A DNA stretch of 64,000 bases, taken from the NCBI RefSeq assembly GCF_900108915.1, contig NZ_FNYH01000008.1:88942-152941 (forward strand). The letters are read 5' to 3'. Made by a program: the position numbers and the translations under genes. This DNA comes from Allopseudospirillum japonicum (GTDB taxonomy: Bacteria; Pseudomonadota; Gammaproteobacteria; Pseudomonadales; Halomonadaceae). Position 1 is the stretch's first letter. The number at the start of each line of letters is the position of its first letter. Positions 20,360-28,846 of this stretch are shown here, piece after piece. Under the pieces are notes generated by a model, which did no database searches, was not told the DNA's origin, and saw only the letters and a program-made list of their open reading frames with translations.

Positions 20360-21205
20360 ATGCATCCAGCTGAGGCATCAAATTTAGGTAAGGCCAGTCC
20401 TTACCCAAAAAAATACGATTCTAAATGGCTTTATCCTATTGCACGCCATCTACAGCGCCAACATTTACAGACCGAGGGGGTTCCTTGTTATGGTGAAGAT
20501 ATGTGGACAGCGTATGAAGTTTCTTGGCTCGATATGAAGGCCAAACCACAAATTGCACTTGCGAGTATTCGCTTGCCTTTGCAAAGTCAAAATTTAATTG
20601 AATCCAAATCTTTAAAGCTATATTTGAACTCATTTAACCAAAGTCAATGGCCTAGTTTAGAAGCGGTGCAAGCACAAATAAGCCAGGACTTAACTCAAGT
20701 TGCCGGAATGCAAGTACAAGTGGATTTGTGGACTTGGCAGCAAGCAGAAATGTATTTGCAACCCAAACCAATACAAGGCATGTGTTTAGATGATTTAGAG
20801 TTGCAGGATGAAATTGCAAGCGCACCAGTCGATCAGCCAGATTTATTGGCTGATGTAGAAAAAGGTAAGAAACTAGTAAAGCCTGAATACTATTATTCAC
20901 ACTTGTTAAAATCTAATTGTCCAGTCACAGGCCAACCTGATTGGGCAACGTTATGGATTGAATACCAAGGGGCACCTTTAAACTTATCTGCTTTGTTAGC
21001 TTATATTTTAAGCTTTCGCCAACATCAAGATTTTCACGAGCATTGTGTAGAGCGCATTTATTACACACTTTGGCATGTATGCCAACCAGAGAAGCTCAGT
21101 GTATATGCTCGTTATACACGGCGCGGTGGTTTAGACATCAATCCTTGGCGCACGTCAGATGCAAAAGCAGCTCATGCACCTTTAATACGTACAATACGTC
21201 AATAA
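20360..21205 (+). CDS. queF: NADPH-dependent 7-cyano-7-deazaguanine reductase
   Basis: Reduces preQ0 to preQ1 in queuosine biosynthesis. Its 281 aa is the long, two-domain (E. coli-type, 282 aa) form. The catalytic Cys and Asp are in LKSNCPVTGQPDWATLWIEY (~189-208). FHEHCVERIYY (~225-235) and the N-terminal half's ESKSLKLYLNSFN (~80-92) are the other family marks. It lies 26 bases after the permease in the same direction. The linkage to an ABC-2 exporter recurs in some relatives as I recall, without a known functional reason. Confidence 0.96.
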   Translation: MHPAEASNLGKASPYPKKYDSKWLYPIARHLQRQHLQTEGVPCYGEDMWTAYEVSWLDMKAKPQIALASIRLPLQSQNLIESKSLKLYLNSFNQSQWPSLEAVQAQISQDLTQVAGMQVQVDLWTWQQAEMYLQPKPIQGMCLDDLELQDEIASAPVDQPDLLADVEKGKKLVKPEYYYSHLLKSNCPVTGQPDWATLWIEYQGAPLNLSALLAYILSFRQHQDFHEHCVERIYYTLWHVCQPEKLSVYARYTRRGGLDINPWRTSDAKAAHAPLIRTIRQ

Positions 21206-21274
21206 AAAAATACGATATTTTTTGTGGTACTTGCCTCCGTCCAGTAAAGGAGGAGGCTAGGTTATAGAGAAATT

Positions 21275-22240
21275 TTATATTTTTTTCTGTGGATCTTCTT
21301 CTCCATCATTTAATAAATGTTCACCAAAATTAAAATCATCTAGTTCATCTAGACTAGAATCTAATAAATCCATATCTTGCATTTCATCTGTATGATCAAA
21401 CATGGATTCTTCGTAAGGAATTTCATCTTCTTCCTCAGAGGTTGCTTGAGTAGATTCATCGGTAAATTCTGGCATATCAAAATCGTCTGTATCGGGCGCA
21501 TCATCTTTTAATAATGCATGTATTTCATGATCTAAGTCTTCTTCCTGTATCTGTGGATCTAGCTCTGTACGTGATGCATGTAAAGGCGCACCCATATCTG
21601 GATCTAGTTGTTCGAATTCGTGGCTACTAAGACTAGGGGAGCTTGAACTCAAGATATCTTCATCTTCATCAAACAGGGCGTCAGTTGGCAGATCATCCAT
21701 ACTAATATCGAAATGCACGCCAAGCTCTTCGGTAAGGGCTTGGGTATTATCTTCTTCTACAGGAAAATCTTCTTGTAAATCAGGAGCTTCTGGCAAGGTT
21801 TCTAGTTCTGCATCTGGGTCAACATCCAAATCGAAATCTTCCAATAAAGCCGCATCAGCAACCGCTGCCCCAGCAACCCCCAAGGCAGCAGCACCGGCCA
21901 CTTTGGCACTTGTTGAAGATTTTAACTCTGAAGGTGCAGCCAGCTCACAGCCAAGGCGGCGTGCTAGTCGTTCTGCAAGATCACGTTGGGCAACATGGAG
22001 TTCTTGCGTTTCGGGATGCTTCACAGGCAAATGGTCAATCAGTTGTCCTAAACGTATTAACAGGAGTTGAGCTTCTTCATCCTGTTGTGGCTCTATGCTG
22101 ACCTTGCGAGCAACGGCATTCTTTAATTTTTGCAGGCGTTTTTTTAGCGTGCGTATATGGATGACAAGGAACACAAGGGTGCCCAGCAGGAGCACGATAA
22201 GCTCGACAATGCCGAGTAAGGCGAAAGTTGATAACTGCAT
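21275..22240 (-). CDS. Membrane-anchored, highly acidic protein of unknown function
   Basis: No family recognised. The 321-aa protein has an N-terminal membrane helix (~8-28, GIVELIVLLLGTLVFLVIHI) and a basic stop-transfer stretch (RTLKKRLQKLKNAVARK). A short helical region (~50-105) is followed by an Ala-rich linker (~110-130), and then almost 190 residues dominated by Asp and Glu. The acidic part has loose recurring motifs of the type DxDxxxEL and looks disordered. It stands alone, divergent from the nitroreductase. A role as an inner-membrane scaffold is only a guess. Confidence 0.6.
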   Translation of the reverse strand: MQLSTFALLGIVELIVLLLGTLVFLVIHIRTLKKRLQKLKNAVARKVSIEPQQDEEAQLLLIRLGQLIDHLPVKHPETQELHVAQRDLAERLARRLGCELAAPSELKSSTSAKVAGAAALGVAGAAVADAALLEDFDLDVDPDAELETLPEAPDLQEDFPVEEDNTQALTEELGVHFDISMDDLPTDALFDEDEDILSSSSPSLSSHEFEQLDPDMGAPLHASRTELDPQIQEEDLDHEIHALLKDDAPDTDDFDMPEFTDESTQATSEEEDEIPYEESMFDHTDEMQDMDLLDSSLDELDDFNFGEHLLNDGEEDPQKKI

Positions 22241-22370
22241 AATGGGCTTTCACTCCTGTAGCGATGGCCAACGTAAACCTTTAGGGCACAAGAAATGCTA
22301 TCATTATCCGTCTTGTACTGCCTACTCTAGAAGAGGCGCTGCCAAGTCTTCACTATGAAGGATAAGATCT

Positions 22371-22931
22371 ATGCATGCTTTAGAACTGTTGTTGACGCGT
22401 AACTCTATGCCCCGTCTGGTAGCACCTGCGCCTGATGATAGCACGATGCAGCACCTGTATCAGGCTGGATTGCGCGCTCCTGATCATGGATGCTTACGCC
22501 CTTGGCGGTTTATTGAATTTCAAGGGCAAGCTTTGCAGCAACTAGGTGAATATTTTGTACAAGCACAACAGCAAGAACAAGCCCAAACCACGCCAGCACA
22601 GTTAGAAAAAACACGGCAAATGTGTACACGTGCGCCCATGCTCGTATTGGTGGTTGCTGTGTGCCAATCTCACCCTAAAGTGCCAGAAGTTGAACAACTC
22701 ATGTCTGCGGCTTGTGCTGCACATGGTATTTTATTGGCAGCCCATGCACTGGGTTGGGGAGCGATGTGGCGTACAGGTTGGTTGACTTATTCACCGAGCT
22801 TACATCAATCTCTTAGTTTACAAGCACATGAAAAACTGGTCGGTTTCTTGTATTTAGGAACACCTGCAGGCGCTTATAAACCACTGCCAGGGCATCAAAT
22901 CACTGACTTTGTCACTAAAATTTCCGGATAA
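22371..22931 (+). CDS. Nitroreductase family protein, YdjA-like
   Basis: 186-aa minimal nitroreductase fold, the size of E. coli YdjA (183). The FMN-binding start LLLTRNSMPRLVAPAP (~6-21) and GLRAPDHGCLRPWRFIEFQG (~33-52) are the YdjA-type signatures. GWGAMWRTGW (~133-142) is the C-terminal FMN/dimer motif. It probably acts as an NAD(P)H-dependent flavin oxidoreductase, with its physiological substrate unknown. It is followed after 8 bases by the thioesterase gene, so they are likely cotranscribed. Confidence 0.88.
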   Translation: MHALELLLTRNSMPRLVAPAPDDSTMQHLYQAGLRAPDHGCLRPWRFIEFQGQALQQLGEYFVQAQQQEQAQTTPAQLEKTRQMCTRAPMLVLVVAVCQSHPKVPEVEQLMSAACAAHGILLAAHALGWGAMWRTGWLTYSPSLHQSLSLQAHEKLVGFLYLGTPAGAYKPLPGHQITDFVTKISG

Positions 22932-22939
22932 GGCCACCT

Positions 22940-23395
22940 ATGTTATCGCAAGAATTTTTAGACGCATTTTTAGCAGACACCTGCCGCAAAATTCCTCTTG
23001 TACAACATTTAGGGATTCAAAGTTTGGATTTTAATGAACAAGCCTTGCAGATGAAACTGGCTTTGGCACCCTTAATTAATGATAAGGGTACAGGTTTTGG
23101 TGGTGGAATGAATGCTTTAGTAACTTTGGCCGGTTGGATGTGGGTTACTTTAACTTTGGAAGAGGCTGGGTTAGTGCGTCCTGTGGTGGTGAAGTCAAAT
23201 CAAAGTGATTTTCTTGCACCAATTACGCAAGACTTTGAACTAATCTGTCGGCCTCAAACAGGGTACACCGCCTCCAAGTTAATTGAACAAGTGAAGGCGG
23301 GGACAAAAGCAGGGATTAGTTTACGTGCTGATCTACAATGTGCACAAAAAACTGCCTTGACTTATCAAGGGGACTATCGCGTATTAGCCACTTAA
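22940..23395 (+). CDS. Thioesterase-domain protein (YiiD C-terminal type)
   Basis: 151-aa hot-dog-fold protein resembling the putative thioesterase domain at the C-terminus of E. coli YiiD. The helix segment PLINDKGTGFGGGMNALVTLAGW (~50-72) matches the family's NxxGTxFGGS core. KSNQSDFLAPI is the following strand. It has no acetyltransferase partner domain here. Its stop codon overlaps that of the convergent glutathione peroxidase gene by 3 bases. The acyl substrate is not known. Confidence 0.8.
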   Translation: MLSQEFLDAFLADTCRKIPLVQHLGIQSLDFNEQALQMKLALAPLINDKGTGFGGGMNALVTLAGWMWVTLTLEEAGLVRPVVVKSNQSDFLAPITQDFELICRPQTGYTASKLIEQVKAGTKAGISLRADLQCAQKTALTYQGDYRVLAT

Positions 23396-24000
23396 TTTGA
23401 CGTAGTCTGCGTTGTTGATGGCTCGAGTAAGTTTTCAATCGCACGGATAAAGCTAGCTTTATCAGGCGGTGTGGTAGCACCAAAGTGTTGTACAAAATGG
23501 CCTTGGGCATCAACAAGGTATTTGTTGAAGTTCCAGCGCGGACGCGGGGCGCCTTGCTCAAATAAAGTTTGAAAAACAGGATTCAGGTCACTACGGCGTA
23601 CATGGGTTGGTTTGAACATGGAGAAGCTAACGCCAAAATTCAGCAAACAGACTTCGGCAATTTTTTCCTCGCTTTGTGCTTCTTGAAAAAAATCATTAGA
23701 AGGAAAGCCTAAAACCACTAGTCCTTGAGGGCCATATTTTTGGTGCAAACTTTCTAACCCTTGAAACTGCTTAGTAAAGCCGCAATGGCTCGCTGTGTTG
23801 ACGATCAAAAGCGGTTGACCAGCAAATTGGCACAGATCTAAGCTTTCTGAGCTATGCAAGCGTCCTTGGGTGGATTGCAGCATAAGGGGGCAAGATGTCG
23901 TCATAGGTTGTGCTCCTTTGATAGAGGATAGATCTTGAGCAAAAGCGACAGAGCAAGAACATAGGTAAACCAGTATGAGCCAAGGGGAAGCTAACCGCAT
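23392..24000 (-). CDS. Glutathione peroxidase family protein, exported
   Basis: About 202 aa, with a cleavable signal peptide (MRLASPWLILVYLCSCSVAFA) when started at the ATG at 24000, which is preceded by AGGTG. A longer frame to 24072 would bury that signal. It belongs to the thioredoxin-fold peroxidases. The peroxidatic Cys is in NTASHCGFT and the Trp-Asn pair is in RWNFNKYLV. The second motif reads FPSNDF where classic members have FPCNQF, so the usual Gln and resolving Cys there are absent. It is likely a periplasmic thiol peroxidase. It ends against the thioesterase gene. Confidence 0.85.
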   Translation of the reverse strand: MRLASPWLILVYLCSCSVAFAQDLSSIKGAQPMTTSCPLMLQSTQGRLHSSESLDLCQFAGQPLLIVNTASHCGFTKQFQGLESLHQKYGPQGLVVLGFPSNDFFQEAQSEEKIAEVCLLNFGVSFSMFKPTHVRRSDLNPVFQTLFEQGAPRPRWNFNKYLVDAQGHFVQHFGATTPPDKASFIRAIENLLEPSTTQTTSN

Positions 24001-24108
24001 AACATCACCTAATGATAAATAAAGTGGCTTAAGAGTATGATAGAGTGTATGATTTTTGTATAGCTTTTGCATAAGAAATAAGCAAGCTAAGCAAAATAAA
24101 AATCAAAC

Positions 24109-24136
24109 TTGACTTGGCAAAAAAATAACGTATAAT
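24109..24136 (+). promoter_or_regulatory. Sigma-70 promoter of tRNA-Ser
   Basis: -35 TTGACT (24109-24114), a 16-base spacer and a perfect -10 TATAAT (24131-24136), with the tRNA starting 16 bases later. Confidence 0.8.
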
Positions 24137-24152
24137 TTTGCCTCACTTGTAC

Positions 24153-24240
24153 GGAAGAGTGTCCGAGTGGTCGAAGGAGCACGCCTGGAAAGTGTGTATG
24201 TCGCAAGGCATCGAGGGTTCGAATCCCTCCTCTTCCGCCA
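24153..24240 (+). tRNA. tRNA-Ser (GGA)
   Basis: 88 bases with encoded CCA. The acceptor stem is GGAAGAG/CTCTTCC, and a long variable arm, as in class II tRNAs, follows the anticodon stem. The anticodon is GGA, within CCTGGAAAG. The T-loop GGTTCGAATCC is normal. Confidence 0.97.
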
Positions 24241-24251
24241 GAATCAAAAAG

Positions 24252-24281
24252 AAAAGCCCTGATTAATCAGGGCTTTTTTTA
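24252..24281 (+). terminator. Terminator after tRNA-Ser, probably bidirectional
   Basis: The arms AAAAGCCCTGA/TCAGGGCTTTT form a perfect palindrome that ends in a T-run on both strands. It lies between tRNA-Ser and the convergent small gene at 24285-24641 and can serve both. Confidence 0.88.
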
Positions 24282-24284
24282 TGC

Positions 24285-24641
24285 CTAATGATAGACTTTA
24301 AATTGCATCTGGTAAGGATGATCTTCTGTACAGGGGCGCACTCGACTGTGAGCACTTGCCTTACCCTTAGGCCCTAAAGTGCCTATCGATAAGTATTTAG
24401 ACCACAGCAAATTCTTGTGAATATCAAAAGCATAGAGTTTGACGCCGACAGCATCGCGTAAGGTGCGGCTCTCATTCTGGACTGTAATACTCAGGCGACA
24501 GCTATTATTGCCTGATGTGCGTCGAATCTCCAGATCGCTATAGCTAGTGTTGTGGTTTAATTTACCATAACTTTTTACAGCTTGGCTGGTAGGGCTAATG
24601 ATTAATAAGAAACTAGCTAATATAAAATGTTGTACGCGCAT
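24285..24641 (-). CDS. Small exported protein of unknown function
   Basis: 118 aa with a signal peptide (MRVQHFILASFLLIISPTSQA). The mature part of ~97 residues has two Cys (NNSCRLSI and VRPCTEDH) that could form a disulphide. The pattern of alternating hydrophobic residues suggests a beta-rich, immunoglobulin-like domain (LSITVQNESRTLRDAVGVKLYAFD). No family is recognised. It is flanked by the tRNA-Ser terminator and the DUF3365 gene, and stands on its own. Confidence 0.6.
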   Translation of the reverse strand: MRVQHFILASFLLIISPTSQAVKSYGKLNHNTSYSDLEIRRTSGNNSCRLSITVQNESRTLRDAVGVKLYAFDIHKNLLWSKYLSIGTLGPKGKASAHSRVRPCTEDHPYQMQFKVYH

Positions 24642-24727
24642 AAAATATCCCTATTGTGGCTTCCTTCCTTTGTGGTCCTGAGTTGATGATAGGCACTCTT
24701 CCTTGAGTGCTTGTGTTGCGAGTAAAT

Positions 24728-25327
24728 TTATAGCAGTTTTCTTAAAGTAAAGGCACCACGGATATCACCTTCATTAAAGTTACGTGCTTGATCTTGCGGA
24801 TATAACTCATCCAACTTCTGTAAGACAGCGGGCTGAATCTGGCTATCGGCACCATGGCAACTTAAGCACATAGATTGCGTTGGAATGGCCTTCATATAGC
24901 GCAGGACTTGCTGACCTTCTTCCTCCACCACTTGACTGTATTCTAATTCAGCAATTGGGGTACCGGCCTGTTTTTGAGCTGCAAAATCTTGTAAGACTTG
25001 TTGTTCCCAAGCATCTGCGGCATTGTCTGGGTTGCGTACTTTTAAGCTAGTACGGGCAATTTCGAATCCTTGTGCTTGGCTGACTTCTTGTGCAATGGGG
25101 GCGGCTTTCTCACTACAAACGCCGATGCCAGCAGGTAAACCACCTTCACCAATGGCCGCTTTTAAGGTGCTTTGTAACTCAGTAGCAAAAATTTTAATGC
25201 CGGTTTTCATCTCAGCGACTTGAGCGCTGGCATCTGGTGTTTGCGAACTTGTGGTCTCTTGCGCCCAACTGGCTTGGGTGAGTGTTAAAAGGGTAAAGCA
25301 GCAGGCAAATAAAGGATTTAGTTTCAC
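24728..25327 (-). CDS. DUF3365 (Tll0287-like) periplasmic c-type haem protein
   Basis: 199 aa starting at a GTG at 25327 with AGGAG seven bases in front; this yields a clean signal peptide ending at ASWA. Longer frames overlap nothing useful and hide the signal. The mature domain is the DUF3365/Tll0287-like fold: GLPAGIGVCSEKAAPIAQEVS (~90-110), RNPDN and a CxxCH haem site, CLSCHG (~161-166). It ends with DIRGAFTLRK. Such proteins bind haem c and are proposed redox or gas sensors; the partner is not evident here. Confidence 0.85.
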   Translation of the reverse strand: MKLNPLFACCFTLLTLTQASWAQETTSSQTPDASAQVAEMKTGIKIFATELQSTLKAAIGEGGLPAGIGVCSEKAAPIAQEVSQAQGFEIARTSLKVRNPDNAADAWEQQVLQDFAAQKQAGTPIAELEYSQVVEEEGQQVLRYMKAIPTQSMCLSCHGADSQIQPAVLQKLDELYPQDQARNFNEGDIRGAFTLRKLL

Positions 25328-25412
25328 TGGGTGGCTCCTTATGATCAACATCAGCGCAGTAAAAATTGATAATCGTATGAATATTAGTTTTTTCTTATCT
25401 TGATGGCAACCT

Positions 25413-26663
25413 TCACGAGGCTGCAAGGTCTTGCTTGTGTCGTATTTGTTGCTCAAGTAACGCCCACACACAAACGAGCATTAAAGGATACATAAGTGCG
25501 CCACTGTGATGTGCGAGTAGGGTTTGCGATAAACCAAAATCAATAAAAGTGATGGGAATGAGGGATAAAGCTGTGGCCAGTGCACGCGTACTTGTACAAG
25601 AAGTATACAAATAAGGGAGTGCATAGAAAATAGGTAAGAGGTATAAAGCCAACAAAGTCAATAAACCAAACAGCCCGCGCTTGAGTGTGGCATCTAACAA
25701 GTCATTATGAACATGGTCAAAAGGTGCAATGACAGGGGTGACTTGTCCGGCAGTAATTAACGCTTGCTTTTCCTGCATATAATCCGTTTCTCCCCAGCCT
25801 AACCAAGGGCGCTGCGGAATCAAGTCAATTGCCAGTTGCCACATTTCAAAACGTGCCCCGAGGGAGGTGTTCACTTCAGCTTGTTGATAAAGTTGAATAT
25901 CTTGCCAAGCGGCATGAATGCGGGTCGCAACCCCAGTTTGCGGAATTGCATAGATAAGTAAGGGGACAATACAGGCAGAGGCAAGCAAAATAAATTTTAG
26001 CCGACAACTTAGCCAGGGAGCATAAGCCCGCCAAAGTACCCAAGCCACGAAAGGTAGGCCAATCCAGCCACCTCGGCTGCCAGAAAGTAAAGAGGCTAAT
26101 AAACCAGCACTGCCTGCTAACAAGGCGAACATCAGCAAATAGGTGCGCTGACGCCCTTGGCCTTGTAGCACCAAGCCAACGCCTGCAAGGCTTAAGATCC
26201 CTAATAAAAGACTTAAGTCCCCAAACTGAATGACATGGGTAAAGCCTTCGGCTCTGGGCATACCCAATCCCCATTTTTGCCAACTGGCGAGTAGGCCGGC
26301 AATCAGGGCACCGAACATCACCCCAAGCCACCAAAATAGAGGCGATAAACGGATACTTAACAGAAACCAAAACACAGGCAAGGCAAGTAAAAAACGACTG
26401 GCACCATCTAGCTCCCTAAGCTCGGTCAAGGTGGGTAAAAAGCTCAACCAATAGGCAAGCAAAGCCAACATCAAAGCGTGTATTTGCCAAGACAGGCTAC
26501 TTAAAGCGCGGCGCTGGCGCACTAGGGTGATACTTGCGCATAATAAAAGTACGGCAGCAATGGAGTAACCCGAAGGCAAGGCAAGACACAAAGCGCCCAA
26601 TAAAAAAACCGCAAGATTAGTATAGGTCTCCAACGAAGGCGTGAGGCCAAAAGGGATCTTCAC
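25413..26663 (-). CDS. O-antigen ligase / polymerase family membrane protein
   Basis: 416-aa polytopic protein with around ten to twelve membrane segments. The Wzy_C region is in the middle: GSRGGWIGLPFVAWVLW (~194-210), then a large periplasmic loop (~250-320) with RFEMWQLAIDLIPQRPWLGWGETDY, the usual WaaL/Wzy pattern (Arg, His and Trp-rich), and DHVHNDLLDATLKRGLFGL, whose His is typically essential. It could join a glycan to lipid A-core or polymerise repeat units. It lies 11 bases after ugd, so envelope polysaccharide is the likely context. Confidence 0.85.
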   Translation of the reverse strand: MKIPFGLTPSLETYTNLAVFLLGALCLALPSGYSIAAVLLLCASITLVRQRRALSSLSWQIHALMLALLAYWLSFLPTLTELRELDGASRFLLALPVFWFLLSIRLSPLFWWLGVMFGALIAGLLASWQKWGLGMPRAEGFTHVIQFGDLSLLLGILSLAGVGLVLQGQGRQRTYLLMFALLAGSAGLLASLLSGSRGGWIGLPFVAWVLWRAYAPWLSCRLKFILLASACIVPLLIYAIPQTGVATRIHAAWQDIQLYQQAEVNTSLGARFEMWQLAIDLIPQRPWLGWGETDYMQEKQALITAGQVTPVIAPFDHVHNDLLDATLKRGLFGLLTLLALYLLPIFYALPYLYTSCTSTRALATALSLIPITFIDFGLSQTLLAHHSGALMYPLMLVCVWALLEQQIRHKQDLAAS

Positions 26664-26674
26664 AGCATCTCCTC

Positions 26675-28036
26675 TTACAAGATGGGCGCGAGCGAATCAC
26701 CTCGGCCGATTGCATAATAACGTAAGCCAGCGGCTTGCATGGCAAGCGGATCATATAAATTACGTCCATCAATGACCAATTTAGACGCAAGATGTTGCGC
26801 GAGCCAAGAAGCGGATACTTGACGAAATTCCTGCCACTCTGTGCAAATAAGTAAGGCATCGGCTCCCATCAGAGTTTGCTGTATACTTGTGCATAAGTCC
26901 AAGTCTGGACGCGTGCCATAAATCCGTGCGCATTCTGCTTGGGCCTGTGGATCATAAACTTGGACATGTGCGCCAGCTTGCCATAAAGCCTCTAAAAGCA
27001 CACGGCTTGGTGCTTCGCGCATATCATCTGTCTCTGGTTTAAAGGCTAAACCCCAGACAGCCAAGGTACATCCTGCTAAAGATGTTCGTCCTTGCGTTTT
27101 TGCCAGTGCATCTTGCAGCTTCTCGAACATACGTTGCTTTTGTTGATGGTTGACTTGTTCTACCGCATCTAATAAATGTGCACGATACCCCACCTGTTCT
27201 GCCATGTGTGCTAAAGCTTGTACATCTTTAGGGAAACAGGAACCGCCATAACCACAACCTGCCTGAATAAAATGCGGGCCAATACGTGGGTCTGAGCCAA
27301 TCCCAAGGCGTATTTGCTCAATATCCGCGCCCATGCGCTCAGCTAGATTGGCTATCTCATTGATAAAACTAATTTTAGTGGCGAGCATGGCATTGGCAGC
27401 GTATTTGCTAAGTTCTGCCGCACGGACCTGCATAAAAATCAGTTTTTGTGGCTGATCTTGTAAGAAAGGTGCATAACATTGGCTCATCAGTTCGCGAACG
27501 CGTGCGCTTTCTGTACCGACGATAATGCGCGCACCTTGGGTAAAATCTGCTATGGCAGCCCCTTCTTTAAGAAATTCAGGATTCGAACACACATCAAAAT
27601 CTAAGTTGACTTGGCGTTGACTGAGTGTTGCCTGAATGCAGGCTTGTACTTTCTCCGCAGTGCCTACAGGCACAGTCGATTTATTAATGATCAATTTGTA
27701 ATCTTGCATGTGCTCGCCTAAAGTGCGTGCGACTGCCAATACATAATTTAAATCCGCGCTACCATCTTCATCTGCAGGCGTACCTACTGCAATAAATTGC
27801 AACAGACTCGCAGACACGCCCCAAGCAGCGTCTGTGGTAAAGTGCAAACGTCCGGCGGCAAGATTGCGCTGAACTAAGTCGGCCAAGCCAGGTTCATAAA
27901 TCGGGATGTGCCCTTGTTGCAAGGCTTGAATTTTTGCAGCATCGACATCAATACAAATCACCTCATGGCCTGCATCGGCCAAGCAGGTCCCTGTGACTAA
28001 GCCCACATAACCGGTGCCAAAAACACTAATACGCAT
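26675..28036 (-). CDS. ugd: UDP-glucose 6-dehydrogenase
   Basis: NAD-dependent four-electron oxidation of UDP-glucose to UDP-glucuronate, a precursor of acidic polysaccharide or lipid A modification. 453 aa from the ATG at 28036, which has AGAGGAT in front; an upstream frame adds 14 residues not seen in the family. Rossmann start MRISVFGTGYVGLVTGTCLA, the catalytic Cys in GYGGSCFPKDVQAL, the Lys of ELSKYAANAMLATKISFINE, and AFKPETDDMREAPS are all intact. It forms a likely operon with the ligase-like gene. Confidence 0.95.
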   Translation of the reverse strand: MRISVFGTGYVGLVTGTCLADAGHEVICIDVDAAKIQALQQGHIPIYEPGLADLVQRNLAAGRLHFTTDAAWGVSASLLQFIAVGTPADEDGSADLNYVLAVARTLGEHMQDYKLIINKSTVPVGTAEKVQACIQATLSQRQVNLDFDVCSNPEFLKEGAAIADFTQGARIIVGTESARVRELMSQCYAPFLQDQPQKLIFMQVRAAELSKYAANAMLATKISFINEIANLAERMGADIEQIRLGIGSDPRIGPHFIQAGCGYGGSCFPKDVQALAHMAEQVGYRAHLLDAVEQVNHQQKQRMFEKLQDALAKTQGRTSLAGCTLAVWGLAFKPETDDMREAPSRVLLEALWQAGAHVQVYDPQAQAECARIYGTRPDLDLCTSIQQTLMGADALLICTEWQEFRQVSASWLAQHLASKLVIDGRNLYDPLAMQAAGLRYYAIGRGDSLAPIL

Positions 28037-28096
28037 ATTGATCCTCTTGCCGCTATTGCCCTTTATTTTTTTATTCAAAACTCAGGGAGATTGTTC

Positions 28097-28846
28097 ATGT
28101 TGACTCAACCAAGGTTAAGCAAAAAATGGGTGTGGATACCCTTGTTGTTGACCAGCTTAAGTTTACCCGCGTGGGCGCAACCTGTACGCGAACTTTATGT
28201 GAGCGCAGATTCTGAAGTGGAAGTCCGTCCAGATCAACTCCAGATGCGTGCGGAAATCTTTGCTGAAGGCGCTGATCTTGCCGCAACCCGCGAGCAAGTG
28301 GAAGAGCGTATGCGTACTTTATTACAGGCATTGCAAAATTTGGGGATTGATGCCAATAAGATGCAAGCGGGGAGTATCCAAGTGGTGCCCAAAATGCATT
28401 GGCAAGACAAGCAGCCACCAAAACGTATTGGTAGCCGTGTAAGCCGTGAATTGCGTTTGCATCTAGAAGACTTAAGCCTTTACCCGCAAGTCTTAGAAGC
28501 GTTATTTGCCGCTAAGGTAGATCATCTTGGGCAAGTGAGCTTTAGCTATAGCAAGGCTGAGCAGTTGGAACAGCAAGCATTAACCCAAGCCTTACAGAAA
28601 GCACAGGCAAAAGCGCAACTGATGGCGCAAGCACTCAATGTGCGTTTGGGTGAGGTGATGACAGTGCGCGAAAGCCGTGCGCCCCAGATGCAACCTGTAA
28701 TGTATCGGATGGCTGCCCCTATGGCAGATATGGAAGCGGCTGGTGGCCGTCATAAGGCGCTTCCTCAATACGAAGCGGGGGAAATTAAAGTCAGTGCTGC
28801 AGTAGATCTGGTATTTCGTTTACAAGAGGTAAAAACCAGTGAGTGA
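28097..28846 (+). CDS. SIMPL-domain (DUF541) periplasmic protein
   Basis: 249 aa, with a signal peptide ending at LPAWA and a single SIMPL domain (DUF541), as in E. coli YggE. Typical features are LYVSADSEVEVRPDQLQMRAE near the N-terminus and QVSFSYSKAEQLEQQALTQAL in the second half. YggE reduces oxidative stress in E. coli, and the mechanism is not settled. The ATG at 28097 follows GGGAG. It overlaps cobO by 8 bases, an unusual pairing for this family. Confidence 0.85.
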   Translation: MLTQPRLSKKWVWIPLLLTSLSLPAWAQPVRELYVSADSEVEVRPDQLQMRAEIFAEGADLAATREQVEERMRTLLQALQNLGIDANKMQAGSIQVVPKMHWQDKQPPKRIGSRVSRELRLHLEDLSLYPQVLEALFAAKVDHLGQVSFSYSKAEQLEQQALTQALQKAQAKAQLMAQALNVRLGEVMTVRESRAPQMQPVMYRMAAPMADMEAAGGRHKALPQYEAGEIKVSAAVDLVFRLQEVKTSE

